Shown here in pieces: positions 48,255 to 60,440 of a stretch of 64,000 nt of DNA. The position numbers were made by a program, and so were the translations under genes. How positions within the stretch are numbered: position 1 is the stretch's first letter; each line of letters starts with the position of its first letter. The notes beneath the pieces are model-generated. The model saw nothing but the letters and a program-made list of their open reading frames with translations. It was not told the DNA's origin and searched no databases. The stretch is from Halomonas smyrnensis AAD6 (GTDB taxonomy: Bacteria > Pseudomonadota > Gammaproteobacteria > Pseudomonadales > Halomonadaceae). The stretch is from assembly GCF_000265245.1 (NCBI RefSeq), contig NZ_AJKS02000003.1, positions 137,114 through 201,113 on the forward strand, given 5' to 3'.

Positions 48255-49432
48255 GGCTTGTGCGGCAGGGCCAGATACTCCCTCGACTGCATCTCCTGCA
48301 GCCGCGACAGGGTACGCTCGAACTCAAACTCCAGCTTGCCGTCGCGGTAGAGCCGCTCCGCCGGCGCCTCGGCGGACATCAGCAGCTTGACGCCGCGGTC
48401 GTAGAACTCGTCGACCATGTTGATGAAGCGCCGCGCCTGGTCGTCGCTGGCGCCATCCATGCACGGCACGCCGGAGACCAGCACGCTGTGATACTCACGC
48501 GCCAGCTCGATGTAGTCGTTCTGGCTGCGCGGGCCGTCGCAGAGCTCGTCGAACGCGAACCAGACCACGTCATCGTGGAGCCGACGGCTGTAGAGCACGC
48601 GATGATTGATCTCGATCGGCGCCCCGCTCTCGCCCTCGTGCCCGGCGATCTCGCGGAAGCTGCGCGCCAGTTCGGCCTCGGCGGCCTCGTCCAGGGGCGA
48701 ATGGAAGATCTCGGCGCGCTCCAGGGCGCGCAGCCGATAGTCGATGCCGGAGTCGACGTTAACCACCTCGCAGTGGCGCTCCAGCAGATCGATGGCCGGC
48801 AGGAAGCGCGCCCGCTGCAGACCGTCCCGGTAGAGATCGGCCGGCACGATATTGGAGGTCGCCACCAGCACCACGTCGCGGGCGAACAGCGCCTCGAGCA
48901 GATTGGCCAGGATCATCGCGTCGGTGATGTCCTTGACGAAGAACTCGTCGAAGCAGATCACCCGCGCCTCGGCGGCGAACTTGTCGGCCACCAGGGTCAG
49001 CGGATTCTTCTCGCCCTTGTAGTGCTCGAGCTCGTTGTGCACGCGCTGCATGAAGCGGTGGAAGTGGGTGCGCATCTTCTCGGGAAACGGCAGCGCCTCG
49101 AAGAAGGTATCCACCAGGTAGGTCTTGCCGCGACCCACGCCGCCCCAGAAATAGAGCCCCGTCACCTCGGGAAGCACCGGCGCCTCGGGCTCGCTGCGCT
49201 TGCCGAACAGTCCGGCCATGCGCGACTTGAGCCCCTTGCCGGCCGGCGTGGGCCGGGCGCTGTCGCGCGGCCTGGCCAGCAGCTCGTCGAACAGGCGCTG
49301 CAGATGCGCCACGGCCTGCTCCTGGGCAGGGTCGTGCGCGAAGTCGTCGCGCTGGAGATCGGCACGATAGCGCCCCATCGGGGTATTCGGCTCGGCGGCA
49401 GTCGGCATCCTGTGACTCTCGCTCATGGACAT
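48251..49432 (-). CDS. zapE: Cell division ATPase ZapE (AFG1-like)
   Basis: ZapE is an AAA-type ATPase linked to Z-ring stability and membrane protein quality. With the ATG at 49432 it has 393 residues. Walker A is GGVGRGKT (YFWGGVGRGKTYLVDTFF), Walker B VICFDEFFV, and TSNIVPADLYRDGLQR is the family motif. Starts at 49426 and 49408 are also possible. A TATAAT at 49470-49475 (minus strand) lies 38 nt upstream. Confidence 0.93.
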   Translation of the reverse strand: MSMSESHRMPTAAEPNTPMGRYRADLQRDDFAHDPAQEQAVAHLQRLFDELLARPRDSARPTPAGKGLKSRMAGLFGKRSEPEAPVLPEVTGLYFWGGVGRGKTYLVDTFFEALPFPEKMRTHFHRFMQRVHNELEHYKGEKNPLTLVADKFAAEARVICFDEFFVKDITDAMILANLLEALFARDVVLVATSNIVPADLYRDGLQRARFLPAIDLLERHCEVVNVDSGIDYRLRALERAEIFHSPLDEAAEAELARSFREIAGHEGESGAPIEINHRVLYSRRLHDDVVWFAFDELCDGPRSQNDYIELAREYHSVLVSGVPCMDGASDDQARRFINMVDEFYDRGVKLLMSAEAPAERLYRDGKLEFEFERTLSRLQEMQSREYLALPHKP

Positions 49433-49469
49433 GGGGGCGACGGTCCTCGGCATCCGGTGAAAGGGAAGG

Positions 49470-49475
49470 ATTATA
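49470..49475 (-). promoter_or_regulatory. -10 element of the zapE promoter
   Basis: TATAAT on the minus strand, in an otherwise GC-rich divergent region; the -35 is weak. Confidence 0.5.
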
Positions 49476-49511
49476 CGCGCCCGGCCGGCGCTTGGCATCG
49501 CCGACCGGCCG

Positions 49512-49542
49512 TTGACCCCGGCGACCGCCTCGGCCCTATAAT
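49512..49542 (+). promoter_or_regulatory. Likely promoter of zapG
   Basis: TTGACC (49512-49517) and TATAAT (49537-49542) face zapG with a long 19-bp spacer. The start of transcription would be near 49549, about 66 nt before the GTG. Confidence 0.5.
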
Positions 49543-49614
49543 GGGCCGCCGGGGCCGCCCGGCGCTGGAAGCCGGCCGCCGATGCCGAGCCGATCGACCG
49601 CTCAGGAGAATGAT

Positions 49615-50052
49615 GTGGAACTAAGCAATATCAACTGGATGCTGGGCGCCGCCTGCCTGCTGGCCGGCATCGGCCTCGGGGTGCTGGGCTATCACCTGAT
49701 GAACGCCGGGGCTCGTAACGCACAGATGCTGCGCCAGCGCCTCGCCGAACGCGACCGCCAGCTGGCCGAACTGCGCGACGGCGTCGGCGAGCACTTCGAG
49801 CGCCTCGGCAGCCTCGCCGCCGCACTGAACAAGGAAGTCGGCGAGGCCACGAGCCGCCTGGCCGTCGAGGCGCCGCACCGCCCCGACCTGGCGGCGGCCA
49901 CCGCCACCATGCCCGAGCCCGAGGAAGCCGCCACCACGAGCGACGACGTGGCCGCGCCCCGCGACTACGCCGACGGCAACCGCGGCACCCTCTCCGAGGA
50001 CTTCGGCCTCAAGCAGAGCGACGGCGACGCCCCCCAGCCGCCGCGCTACTGA
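49615..50052 (+). CDS. zapG: DUF1043 protein YhcB/ZapG (GTG start)
   Basis: YhcB/ZapG is an inner-membrane protein that links envelope growth, division and shape. The 145-residue product has a membrane helix at about 9-27, a coiled coil (AQMLRQRLAERDRQLAELRD) and the family C-terminal motif APRDYADGNRGTL. The GTG at 49615 is chosen because AGGAGA lies 5-7 nt upstream and the product then starts at the helix; the ATG at 49582 adds an unrelated stretch. Divergent from zapE. Confidence 0.88.
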   Translation: MELSNINWMLGAACLLAGIGLGVLGYHLMNAGARNAQMLRQRLAERDRQLAELRDGVGEHFERLGSLAAALNKEVGEATSRLAVEAPHRPDLAAATATMPEPEEAATTSDDVAAPRDYADGNRGTLSEDFGLKQSDGDAPQPPRY

Positions 50053-50136
50053 GATACCGCCCTCGGGGCCTCGAGACGCCGTCCGCTGCCCATGGCAGCG
50101 GGCGGCGTCGTCGTTTCCGGGGCGCGCCCCGAATCA

Positions 50137-50898
50137 CTAGGCCGGGTTATCGATATCCACGAAGCGATGCTCGATGCCGAACTCCGCGGCGAGACGCTCG
50201 CCCAGCGCCTGGACGCCGTAACGCTCGGTGGCGTGATGTCCCGCCGCCAGGTAGTGGATCCCCAGCTCCCGCGCCAGATGCGTGGTGCGCTCCGAGATTT
50301 CGCCGGAAATGAAGGCATCGGCACCGGCCGCCGCCGCCTCGGCGATCATGTCCTGGGCGCCGCCGGTGCACCAGGCCACGCGCCGGACCTCTCCGGCGCC
50401 CGGCGCCTCGACCAGCAGCGGCTCGCGGCCCAGCCGCTCGCCGACATGCTCGGCCAGCGCCGCCGCGCTCAGCGGTGCGGCAGGCCGCCCCAGCCAGATC
50501 AGCCCCTCGCCGAGCTCGCCGTCGGCACAGCCCTCCGCCGTGAAGCCGAGCCGCTCGCCCAGCCGCGCGTTGTTGCCGAGTTCGGCGTGGGCATCCAGCG
50601 GCAGGTGATAGGCCAGCAGGCCGATCTCATGGCCCAGCAGGGTCGCCAGCCGACGGCGTTTCATGCCGGTGACGGCCACCGGCTCGTTCTTCCAGAAATA
50701 GCCGTGATGGACCAGCAGCAGGTCGGCCTCCCAGGCCACCGCCTCGTCGAGCAGCGCCTGGCAGGCGGTCACGCCGCTCATCACCCGGGTGGCCCGCTCA
50801 CGGCCTTCGACCTGCAGGCCGTTGAGGGTGTAGTCCTTGAAGCGCGCCGGTGACAGCAGCCGATCGCAGGCCGCCACCAGTTCCGCGGATGTCGTCAT
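50137..50898 (-). CDS. Nif3-like dinuclear metal protein (YbgI family)
   Basis: This 253-residue protein has KDYTLNGLQVEG near the N-terminus, metal ligands His64-His65 in LLVHHGYFWK, and a second site in AAGHHATERYG. It is annotated in databases as GTP cyclohydrolase 1 type 2 or Nif3, but the in vivo role is unclear. In Pseudomonas it lies next to algW, as here, divergent by 96 nt. Confidence 0.92.
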   Translation of the reverse strand: MTTSAELVAACDRLLSPARFKDYTLNGLQVEGRERATRVMSGVTACQALLDEAVAWEADLLLVHHGYFWKNEPVAVTGMKRRRLATLLGHEIGLLAYHLPLDAHAELGNNARLGERLGFTAEGCADGELGEGLIWLGRPAAPLSAAALAEHVGERLGREPLLVEAPGAGEVRRVAWCTGGAQDMIAEAAAAGADAFISGEISERTTHLARELGIHYLAAGHHATERYGVQALGERLAAEFGIEHRFVDIDNPA

Positions 50899-50994
50899 GA
50901 AGCCTCCGGACGGTTCATTCGTGCAATGTTACAATCCACGCATTCTAAACCGCCCCGCCGCCCCGCGACCACGCACCAGAAGGAAGCCCGCCGC

Positions 50995-52239
<1,245 letters not shown>

Positions 52240-52252
52240 TTCATCCCGCTGC

Positions 52253-52299
52253 CCACAACGAACGCGGCCCCGTCGATGACGGGGCCGCGTTCGTTGTGG
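52253..52299. terminator. Long hairpin terminator between degS and hisD
   Basis: A perfect 22-bp inverted repeat (52253-52274 and 52278-52299) with a 3-nt GAT centre lies between the convergent genes. It has no long T run, but the stem is very stable. Confidence 0.8.
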
Positions 52300-52324
52300 C
52301 GCCTGGCAAGGCCCGAAGGGGGCC

Positions 52325-53647
52325 TCAGTCGCGGATGCGATACTCGGCGCTGCGGGCGTGGGCGGTCAGCGATTCGCCGCGGGCCAGCACCGAGGCCGTG
52401 CGGCCCAGCGTCGAGGCACCCTCGGCGGAGCAGCCGATCAGCGAGGAGCGCTTCTGGAAGTCGTAGACGCCCAGCGGCGAGGAGAAGCGCGCCGTGCCCG
52501 AGGTCGGCAGCACGTGATTCGGCCCCGCGCAGTAGTCGCCCAGGGCCTCGGCGGTGTGGCGGCCCATGAAGATGGCGCCGGCGTGGCGCACCTCGGGCAG
52601 CCAGTCCTCCGGGGCCTCGACCGACAGCTCCAGGTGTTCCGGCGCGATGCGGTTGATCAGCGCCACCGCCTCGTCGCGATCGCGGCACTGGATCAGCGCG
52701 CCGCGCTCGGAAAGCGAGGTGCGAATGATCGCCTCGCGCTCCATGGTCGGCAGCAGGCGCGCCATGGCGTCGCCGACCGCGTCCAGATGATCGGCATCCC
52801 AGCTCACCAGGATCGACTGGGCATCCTCGTCGTGCTCGGCCTGGGAGAACAGGTCCATGGCCAGCCAGTCGGCGTCGGTGCCGCCGTCGGAGACCGCCAG
52901 GATCTCCGACGGGCCGGCGATCATGTCGATGCCGACCTGCCCGAACACCGCCCGCTTGGCGGTGGCCACGTAGATGTTGCCGGGGCCGACGATCTTGTCC
53001 ACCCGCGGCACCGTCTCGGTGCCGTAGGCCAGCGCGGCCACGGCCTGGGCGCCGCCGATGGTGAAGACATGATCGACGCCCGCCAGGTGGGCGGCGGCCA
53101 GCACCAGCTCGTTGAGCACGCCGTCCGGGGTCGGCACCACCATGACGATCTCGCCGACGCCGGCCACGTGGGCCGGCAGCGCGTTCATCAGCACCGAGGA
53201 CGGGTACGCCGCCTTGCCGCCGGGCACGTAGATGCCGGCGCGGTCCAGCGGCGTGACCTGCTGGCCGAGCAGCGTGCCGTCTTCCTCGGTGTAGGACCAG
53301 GATTCCGGCTTCTGGTGCTCGTGGTAGCGCCGCACGCGATCGGCGGCGGTGGCCAGCGCCTGGCGCTGCGCCTCGGGCAGGCCCTCGAAGGCCTGGCGCA
53401 GGCGATCCGGCCCCAGGGTCAGATCGGCCATGCTCGACGCCGAGAGGCGATCGAAGCGGTTGCTGGTCTCGACCACGGCGGCATCGCCGCGGGTCTTCAC
53501 GGCCTCGAGGATGTCGGCGACGCGGCGCTGGACCTCGTCGTCGGACACGCCCTCCCAGGCCAGCAGGGCATCGAGGCGCGCCTCGAAGTCGGCGTCGGCG
53601 GTGGACAGACGCGCGATCTCGAGACGGCCGGCGGACACTTCACTCAT
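52325..53647 (-). CDS. hisD: Histidinol dehydrogenase
   Basis: HisD catalyses the last two steps of histidine synthesis, oxidising histidinol to histidine with NAD and zinc. The 440-residue protein has [35 protein letters not shown] and [19 protein letters not shown], and zinc-binding residues in [10 protein letters not shown]. It follows hisG by 34 nt. hisC, which follows hisD in Pseudomonas, is absent; a terminator and degS follow instead. Confidence 0.97.
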   Translation of the reverse strand: MSEVSAGRLEIARLSTADADFEARLDALLAWEGVSDDEVQRRVADILEAVKTRGDAAVVETSNRFDRLSASSMADLTLGPDRLRQAFEGLPEAQRQALATAADRVRRYHEHQKPESWSYTEEDGTLLGQQVTPLDRAGIYVPGGKAAYPSSVLMNALPAHVAGVGEIVMVVPTPDGVLNELVLAAAHLAGVDHVFTIGGAQAVAALAYGTETVPRVDKIVGPGNIYVATAKRAVFGQVGIDMIAGPSEILAVSDGGTDADWLAMDLFSQAEHDEDAQSILVSWDADHLDAVGDAMARLLPTMEREAIIRTSLSERGALIQCRDRDEAVALINRIAPEHLELSVEAPEDWLPEVRHAGAIFMGRHTAEALGDYCAGPNHVLPTSGTARFSSPLGVYDFQKRSSLIGCSAEGASTLGRTASVLARGESLTAHARSAEYRIRD

Positions 53648-53681
53648 GACGGTTCCTTTCCTCTCGGGGATGACCGGCGGC

Positions 53682-54335
53682 TCAGGCCGGCGCCTCGGCG
53701 CTGCGACGCTCGACCGCTTCGCGCAGGCGGGCGATCAGCGGCTTGAGGCGATCGTGCTTCATGGTCATGGCCGCCTTGTTGACCACCAGGCGGGTGGAGA
53801 TCGGCGCGATCAGCTCGCGCGGCTCCATGCCGTTGGCCCGCAGGGTGTTGCCGGTATCGACGATGTCGACGATCTCGTCGGCCAGGTTCATCAGCGGCGC
53901 CAGTTCCATGGCGCCGTAGAGCTTGATCACCTCGGCCTGGATGCCCTGCTCGGCATAGTAGCGCTTGGCCACGTTGACGAACTTGGTGGCCACCCGGCGC
54001 CGAGCCTGGGACGGCTCGGCGCCGCTGACGCCCGCGGTCATCAACCGGCAGCCGGCGATCTCCAGGTCCAGCGGCTCGTAGAGCCCCTCGGCGCCATGCT
54101 CGAGCAGCACGTCCTTGCCCGCCACGCCCACGTCGGCGGCGCCGAGCTGGACATAGGTCGGCACGTCGGTGGCACGGATCACCACCAGCTTGACGTCCGG
54201 CAGGTTGGTGTCGAACAACAGCTTGCGGCTGGCCCCGAGGTCCTCGGCGGGCGTGATGCCCGCCTCGGCCAGCAGCGGCAGGGTCTCGTCGAGAATGCGG
54301 CCCTTGGAGAGGGCCAGAATCAGTTGCTTGCTCAT
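53682..54335 (-). CDS. hisG: ATP phosphoribosyltransferase, short form
   Basis: HisG starts histidine synthesis by joining ATP and PRPP. The 217-residue length lacks the C-terminal ACT-like domain, so this is the short form that normally needs the regulatory subunit HisZ, not seen in the window. [27 protein letters not shown] and [17 protein letters not shown] are typical. The ATG at 54335 (MSKQLILAL) is 19 nt after murA. Start supported by family N-terminus. Confidence 0.95.
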   Translation of the reverse strand: MSKQLILALSKGRILDETLPLLAEAGITPAEDLGASRKLLFDTNLPDVKLVVIRATDVPTYVQLGAADVGVAGKDVLLEHGAEGLYEPLDLEIAGCRLMTAGVSGAEPSQARRRVATKFVNVAKRYYAEQGIQAEVIKLYGAMELAPLMNLADEIVDIVDTGNTLRANGMEPRELIAPISTRLVVNKAAMTMKHDRLKPLIARLREAVERRSAEAPA

Positions 54336-54354
54336 GGTCTCGCCTGTTGTCGGC

Positions 54355-55885
<1,531 letters not shown>

Positions 55886-55981
55886 CGAACCCTCGCTAGA
55901 AAATGGTTGATCCGTGAAAGCGCCACCGCAACGCGATGGCGGGACGAACAGCCGACCATGGTAATGAAAAGCGACGCCGTT

Positions 55982-56018
55982 GGCGACGTTCGCGTAGGCG
56001 ACGCGTGCGGTCGGCGAC
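55982..56018. repeat. Short direct repeats upstream of ibaG
   Basis: GGCGAC recurs at 55982, 55997 and 56013 with 15-16-bp spacing, within the 245-bp gap between mlaB and ibaG. The rest of the gap holds the mla terminator; no clear promoter was found. Confidence 0.45.
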
Positions 56019-56077
56019 AGCCACGCCGACAGCGTGTCGGCCGGCCGGCGAGCGTCGCCATGACAGGCCTCGGCATG

Positions 56078-56113
56078 AAAAAGGGCCGGGCGCGATGCTG
56101 TCGCTCCCGGCCC
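56078..56113 (-). terminator. Terminator of the mla operon
   Basis: On the minus strand GGGCCGGG and CCCGGCCC close a stem around AGCGA/TCGCG, followed by T5. It lies 18 nt after mlaB and separates mla from ibaG-murA-hisGD. Confidence 0.8.
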
Positions 56114-56130
56114 CTTGCGCATGGCCCCGC

Positions 56131-56478
56131 TCACGCCTCGGCGGCGTCGACGCCCGCCTGCACCGGCAGCAGGGTATCGACACCCGCGACCTCGGTCAGC
56201 CGGGCCAGCGGCGGCGACAGACGCACCGCCTCGAGCTCGAGGCCACTGGCCCGGCTCTGGCGCGCCCATTCCAGCAGCACGCTGACCGCCGCACTGCTGA
56301 CGCGCCCCACCCCGCCGAGATCGAAGACCACGCGGCTGCCCTCGCTCAGGCCGGCGAGCCAGCGCTGGCCGGTCGCGGCGATCTCCGCGGCGCCGGCGAA
56401 GTCGACCTCACCGGACACCGACAGCACCTCGCCGTCGGCCTCGAGACGATTGGCGCCGTTGTCCAGCAGCACGCTCAT
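56131..56478 (-). CDS. mlaB: STAS-domain phospholipid transport protein MlaB
   Basis: MlaB is the cytoplasmic STAS subunit that regulates the MlaFEDB transporter. The 115-residue protein has VVFDLGGVGRVSSAAVSVLLEW, where the Ser/Ser-Ala turn is the STAS switch. The start overlaps mlaC by 4 nt (ATGA). Weakly conserved, called largely by position. Confidence 0.88.
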   Translation of the reverse strand: MSVLLDNGANRLEADGEVLSVSGEVDFAGAAEIAATGQRWLAGLSEGSRVVFDLGGVGRVSSAAVSVLLEWARQSRASGLELEAVRLSPPLARLTEVAGVDTLLPVQAGVDAAEA

Positions 56479-57131
56479 CCCTCGTCGCCCTGCTCCAGCT
56501 CCTCGACGGCGAGCTCCGGCGCCCAGCCATCGATCACGGCATCGTAGTCGCGGTTCTGGTCGCGCATCGCCTGATCGAACTGGTTGCGGAAGGTCAGCCC
56601 CAGGTTGATGCCATTGACGATCACGTTGACCACCTTCCACTGGCCGTCATCCTGGCGCAGCGAATAGCTGACCGGATAGACGGTGCCGTCGCTGGCCACC
56701 ACTTCCATCTCGACGCTGGCCTGATCCTCGTAGCGCGAGGCGTCCTGGTTCTCGAGCACTCGGATGTCCTGATAATCGAAGGTCACCAGGCCCTTGGCGT
56801 AGGTGTCGATCAGGGTCTGGCGGAAGGTGTCGACGAAGCGCGAGCGCTGCGACGGAGAGGCGTTGCGGAAGTAGCGCCCCATCACGCTGGCACCGATGTA
56901 GCGGAAATCGGCCACCTGCTCGAGGCTGTCGTCGACCACGGCCTCCAGCTCGCCGGGGTGCTCGCGGTAGTAGTCCTTGCGCCCCTCGATGTCGCCCATC
57001 AGCTCATCGACGCTGTCGCGGATCATCTGCTCGGGGGTGTTGGCCTGGGCGATCGCCGGCAGCGCCGCCAGGCACATCGCCAGCAGCATCAGCACGCCGG
57101 CCAGGCGCCGGGAAAGGCTCGTTGCATTCAT
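56475..57131 (-). CDS. mlaC: Periplasmic phospholipid-binding protein MlaC
   Basis: MlaC shuttles phospholipids between the outer membrane MlaA complex and MlaFEDB. The 218-residue precursor has a signal peptide ending PAIAQA (about residue 26), then DSVDELMGDIEGRKDYY and VDTFRQTLIDTYAKGLVTFD. The ATG at 57131 is chosen because AAGGAG lies 8 nt upstream; a GTG at 57140 lies inside mlaD's stop region. Confidence 0.94.
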   Translation of the reverse strand: MNATSLSRRLAGVLMLLAMCLAALPAIAQANTPEQMIRDSVDELMGDIEGRKDYYREHPGELEAVVDDSLEQVADFRYIGASVMGRYFRNASPSQRSRFVDTFRQTLIDTYAKGLVTFDYQDIRVLENQDASRYEDQASVEMEVVASDGTVYPVSYSLRQDDGQWKVVNVIVNGINLGLTFRNQFDQAMRDQNRDYDAVIDGWAPELAVEELEQGDEG

Positions 57132-57136
57132 CGGGT

Positions 57137-57601
57137 TCACTCCTTGGCCATGTTGGACACGAACTGCTGGATGAGCTCTTCCAGCACCAGGGCGGACTGG
57201 GTATCGCGAATGCGATCGCCGTCCGCCAGCGTCTCGGGGGCGCCGCCCACCGACAGCCCCACGTACTGCTCGCCGAGCAGCCCGGAGGTGAGAATCGCCG
57301 CGGTGGTGTCCTCGGACAGCTGGCCCTCGAGCTCGTCATCGAGCGTCAGCACCACCCGCGCGTCGTACCACTCCGAGTCGAACTCGATGCTCTCGACCCG
57401 GCCCACCGTGACCCCGGCCATGGTGACCCGGGCGCGCGGCTTGAGGCCGCCGACGTTGGCGAAATTGGCCTCCAGGCGGAAGTCGTCGCCCGGAGGTTCG
57501 AGACTCAGGCCGCTGACCCTCAGGGCGAGGAACAGCAGCCCCAGGATGCCGGCCAGCATGAACAGGCCGACGCCCAGTTCCATCGTCTTGCTGCGCTTCA
57601 T
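57137..57601 (-). CDS. mlaD: MCE-domain subunit MlaD
   Basis: MlaD forms the periplasmic ring on the MlaFEDB complex. The 154-residue protein has an N-terminal membrane helix (about 7-27) and one MCE domain (FANVGGLKPRARVTMAGVTV, then SGLLGEQYVGL). GGAG is 7 nt before the ATG at 57601. It begins 58 nt after mlaE. Confidence 0.95.
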   Translation of the reverse strand: MKRSKTMELGVGLFMLAGILGLLFLALRVSGLSLEPPGDDFRLEANFANVGGLKPRARVTMAGVTVGRVESIEFDSEWYDARVVLTLDDELEGQLSEDTTAAILTSGLLGEQYVGLSVGGAPETLADGDRIRDTQSALVLEELIQQFVSNMAKE

Positions 57602-57659
57602 TCCATGTCTCCACAAATCCGCGGCGGCGCCCGGCCGCCATCTTGCCCGCCCGTCGGAC

Positions 57660-58442
57660 TCAGGCGAGCCCGCCGAACATCAGGGCGGTCAGTACGAAAT
57701 CCAGCCCCAGCACCGCCAGCGAGGCGTAGACCACGGTGCGCGTGGTGGCGCGGGCGATGCCCTCCGAGGTCGGCACCAGGGCATAGCCCTGATAGACCGC
57801 GATCCAGGTGACCACCAGGGCGAACACCAGGCTCTTGATCAGGCCGTTGAGCACGTCATCGACGAACTCGACGCTGGCCTGCATGTTGCCCCAGTAGGAG
57901 CCCTCGAAGACGCCCAGCCACTTCACCCCGACCAGCTCACCGCCCCAGACGCCGATCACGCCGAAGCCGATGGTCAGCAGCGGCAGGGCGACGAAGCCGG
58001 CCCACAGGCGCGGCGCGACCACCCGGCGCAGCGGGTCGACGCCGATCATCTCCATGCTGGTGAGCTGCTCGGTGGCCTTCATCAGGCCGATCTCGGCGGT
58101 CAGGGCCGAGCCAGCGCGGCCGGCGAACAGCAGCGCCGCCACCACCGGCGCCAGCTCGCGCAGCAGCGACAGCGCCACCATCTGCCCGAGCGCATCCTCG
58201 GCGCCGAAGTCGACCAGGATGGTATAGCCCTGCAGGCCCAGCACCATGCCGATGAACAGGCCCGAGACCAACACGATGGCCAGCGACAGCACGCCGACGA
58301 AGTACATCTGGCGCAGCCACAGGCGAATGCCCTCGGCGGAGGGCACGCCGACGGCCGACTGCACGAGCAGCAGGGTCGCCTGGCCGAGCCCCTCGGTCAG
58401 ATCGCAGCCCATGCGTCCCAGGCGCCGAATCAGAGCGGTCAT
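57660..58442 (-). CDS. mlaE: Phospholipid ABC transporter permease MlaE
   Basis: The 260-residue permease has five to six membrane helices and the family stretches [24 protein letters not shown] and [20 protein letters not shown], the coupling helix to MlaF. The ATG overlaps the mlaF stop by 4 nt. Confidence 0.96.
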   Translation of the reverse strand: MTALIRRLGRMGCDLTEGLGQATLLLVQSAVGVPSAEGIRLWLRQMYFVGVLSLAIVLVSGLFIGMVLGLQGYTILVDFGAEDALGQMVALSLLRELAPVVAALLFAGRAGSALTAEIGLMKATEQLTSMEMIGVDPLRRVVAPRLWAGFVALPLLTIGFGVIGVWGGELVGVKWLGVFEGSYWGNMQASVEFVDDVLNGLIKSLVFALVVTWIAVYQGYALVPTSEGIARATTRTVVYASLAVLGLDFVLTALMFGGLA

Positions 58443-59251
58443 CGCGGCCCTCCCGTGCCGAGCAGATCGTCGTGGAAGTCCATGGCGGGATAGTGGAACG
58501 GCACCGGGCCGTCCGGCTCGCCGTGGATGAACTGACTGACCCGCGGGTCACGATCCACGTCGAGACTCTGCGGCGTGCCCTGGGCCATCACCCGGCCGTC
58601 GGCGATCACGTAGACGTAGTCGGCAATGGACAGCGTCTCCTTGATATCGTGCGACACCACCACGGCGGTCAGCCCGAGGGCATCGTTGAGCCGGCGGATC
58701 AGCTGCACCAGCACGCCCATGGAGATCGGGTCCTGGCCGACGAAGGGCTCGTCGTAGAGGATCAGGTCTGGGTCCAGGGCGATCGCCCGCGCCAGCGCCA
58801 CGCGCCGCGCCATGCCGCCGGAGAGCTCCGACGGCATCAGCCCGCGGGCGCCGCGCAGCCCCACGGCCTGGAGCTTCATCAGCACCAGGTCGCGGACCAT
58901 CGATTCGGGCAGGTCGGTATGCACGCGCAGCGGGAAGGCCACGTTCTCGAACACGTCGAGATCGGAGAACAGCGCCCCGCTCTGGAACAGCATGCCCATG
59001 CGGCGACGCAGCCGGAACAGCGCCTTGCGCGACAGGCCGTGCACGTCCTCGCCGGCGATCCGCACCCGCCCCGCATCGGGCACGAGCTGGCCGCCGATCA
59101 GCTTGAGCAGAGTGGTCTTGCCGGTGCCGCTGGGCCCCATGATCGCGGTGATCTTGCCGCGGGGCACTACCATATCGAGACCGCGGAAGATCTCCGTCTC
59201 TCCGCGAGAGAAGCGCAGGCCCTCCACCTCGATGAGGGGAGAATCAGTCAT
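58439..59251 (-). CDS. mlaF: Phospholipid ABC transporter ATP-binding protein MlaF
   Basis: The 270-residue ATPase has Walker A GPSGTGKT (39-46), signature [15 protein letters not shown] and Walker [15 protein letters not shown]. The C-terminal extension [17 protein letters not shown] contacts MlaB in this family. AGGGA is about 9 nt before the ATG at 59251. First gene of mlaFEDCB, divergent from kdsD; the 188 bp between them show no convincing promoter. Confidence 0.96.
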   Translation of the reverse strand: MTDSPLIEVEGLRFSRGETEIFRGLDMVVPRGKITAIMGPSGTGKTTLLKLIGGQLVPDAGRVRIAGEDVHGLSRKALFRLRRRMGMLFQSGALFSDLDVFENVAFPLRVHTDLPESMVRDLVLMKLQAVGLRGARGLMPSELSGGMARRVALARAIALDPDLILYDEPFVGQDPISMGVLVQLIRRLNDALGLTAVVVSHDIKETLSIADYVYVIADGRVMAQGTPQSLDVDRDPRVSQFIHGEPDGPVPFHYPAMDFHDDLLGTGGPR

Positions 59252-59439
59252 CCATTGAATTCCCTGATAGATTATCGAACATCGTATCCTAACCATCGCC
59301 CGGGGCGCCAGCGCCGTCATGTCCCGGCTTGCGCCGAGCGGCCTCAGCGGGTTCAATGAGCGCCCTTTTGCGCGGCCCGCCGGCGCCGATTCGGCCGCCC
59401 GCCCTTGAGCCCAACCCCGCGACAGGCAACAATCCTCTC

Positions 59440-60426
59440 ATGACAGACGATTCCTCCTTCCCCGCCGGCCTGCTGGCCAGCGCCGAACGCACCCTGCGGC
59501 TGGAGCAGCAGGCCGTCGGCGCCCTCGTCGAACGCCTCGACGGCGACTTCGAGCGTGCCTGCGAGCTGATACTGGCCTGTCGCGGCCGCGTAGTGGTCAC
59601 CGGCATGGGCAAGTCCGGCCACATCGGCAGCAAGATCGCCGCCACCCTCGCCAGCACCGGCACCCCGTCCTTCTTCGTGCATCCGGGCGAGGCCAGCCAT
59701 GGCGACCTGGGGATGATCACGCCCGGCGACGTGGTGCTGGCGCTGTCGAACTCCGGCGAGACCGCCGAGGTCACCGCCCTGCTGCCGCTGATCAAGCGCC
59801 TCGGCGCACCGTTGATCAGCATGACCGGCCGCCCCGGCTCGACCCTGGCTCGCCACGCCGAAGCCCATCTGGACGCCGGTGTCGAGCGCGAGGCCTGCCC
59901 GCTGGACCTGGCCCCAACCTCCTCGACCACCGCCGCCCTGGCGCTGGGTGACGCCCTGGCCGTGGCACTGCTCGAGAGCCGCGGCTTCACCGCCGAGGAC
60001 TTCGCGCTCTCGCATCCCGGCGGCAGCCTCGGCAAGCGCCTGCTGCTCAAGGTCTCGGACCTGATGCACCAGGGCAGCCGCCTGCCGAAGGTCGCGCTGG
60101 GCAGCCCGCTGCGCGATGCGCTGCTGGAAATCACCCGTCAGGGGCTCGGCTTCACCTGCGTGATCGCCCCCGACGGCCTGCTGGCCGGGGTCTACACCGA
60201 CGGCGACCTGCGCCGCACCCTGGATCAGTTCAACGACCTGTCGTCTCTGACGGTGGATCAGGTGATGACCGTGCCCGGCAAGCGGGTCTCGCCCGACACC
60301 CTGGCCGCCGAGGCCGTGCGCCTGATGGAAGACAACCGCATCACCGCGCTGGCCGTGGTGGACGACGACGGCCGCCCGGTGGGCGCCCTGCACATGCATG
60401 ACCTGCTGGCCAGCGGCGTCATCTGA
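59440..60426 (+). CDS. kdsD: Arabinose-5-phosphate isomerase (KpsF/GutQ family)
   Basis: KdsD makes arabinose-5-phosphate, the first precursor of Kdo. The 328-residue protein has a SIS domain (VVTGMGKSGHIGSKIAATLA, SNSGETAEV, PTSSTTAALALGDALA, LSHPGGSLGKRLL) and two CBS domains at about 205-328. The ATG at 59440 gives MTDDSSFPAG. Standard neighbour of mlaF and kdsC. Confidence 0.95.
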   Translation: MTDDSSFPAGLLASAERTLRLEQQAVGALVERLDGDFERACELILACRGRVVVTGMGKSGHIGSKIAATLASTGTPSFFVHPGEASHGDLGMITPGDVVLALSNSGETAEVTALLPLIKRLGAPLISMTGRPGSTLARHAEAHLDAGVEREACPLDLAPTSSTTAALALGDALAVALLESRGFTAEDFALSHPGGSLGKRLLLKVSDLMHQGSRLPKVALGSPLRDALLEITRQGLGFTCVIAPDGLLAGVYTDGDLRRTLDQFNDLSSLTVDQVMTVPGKRVSPDTLAAEAVRLMEDNRITALAVVDDDGRPVGALHMHDLLASGVI

Positions 60427-60440
60427 CCCAAGGAGATTCC

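Noticed and set aside
59252..59439. Promoters for mlaF and kdsD in the divergent spacer
   Set aside because: Several AT-rich hexamers occur (for example near 59265-59290), but no pair with a sound -35 and 16-18-bp spacing could be supported.
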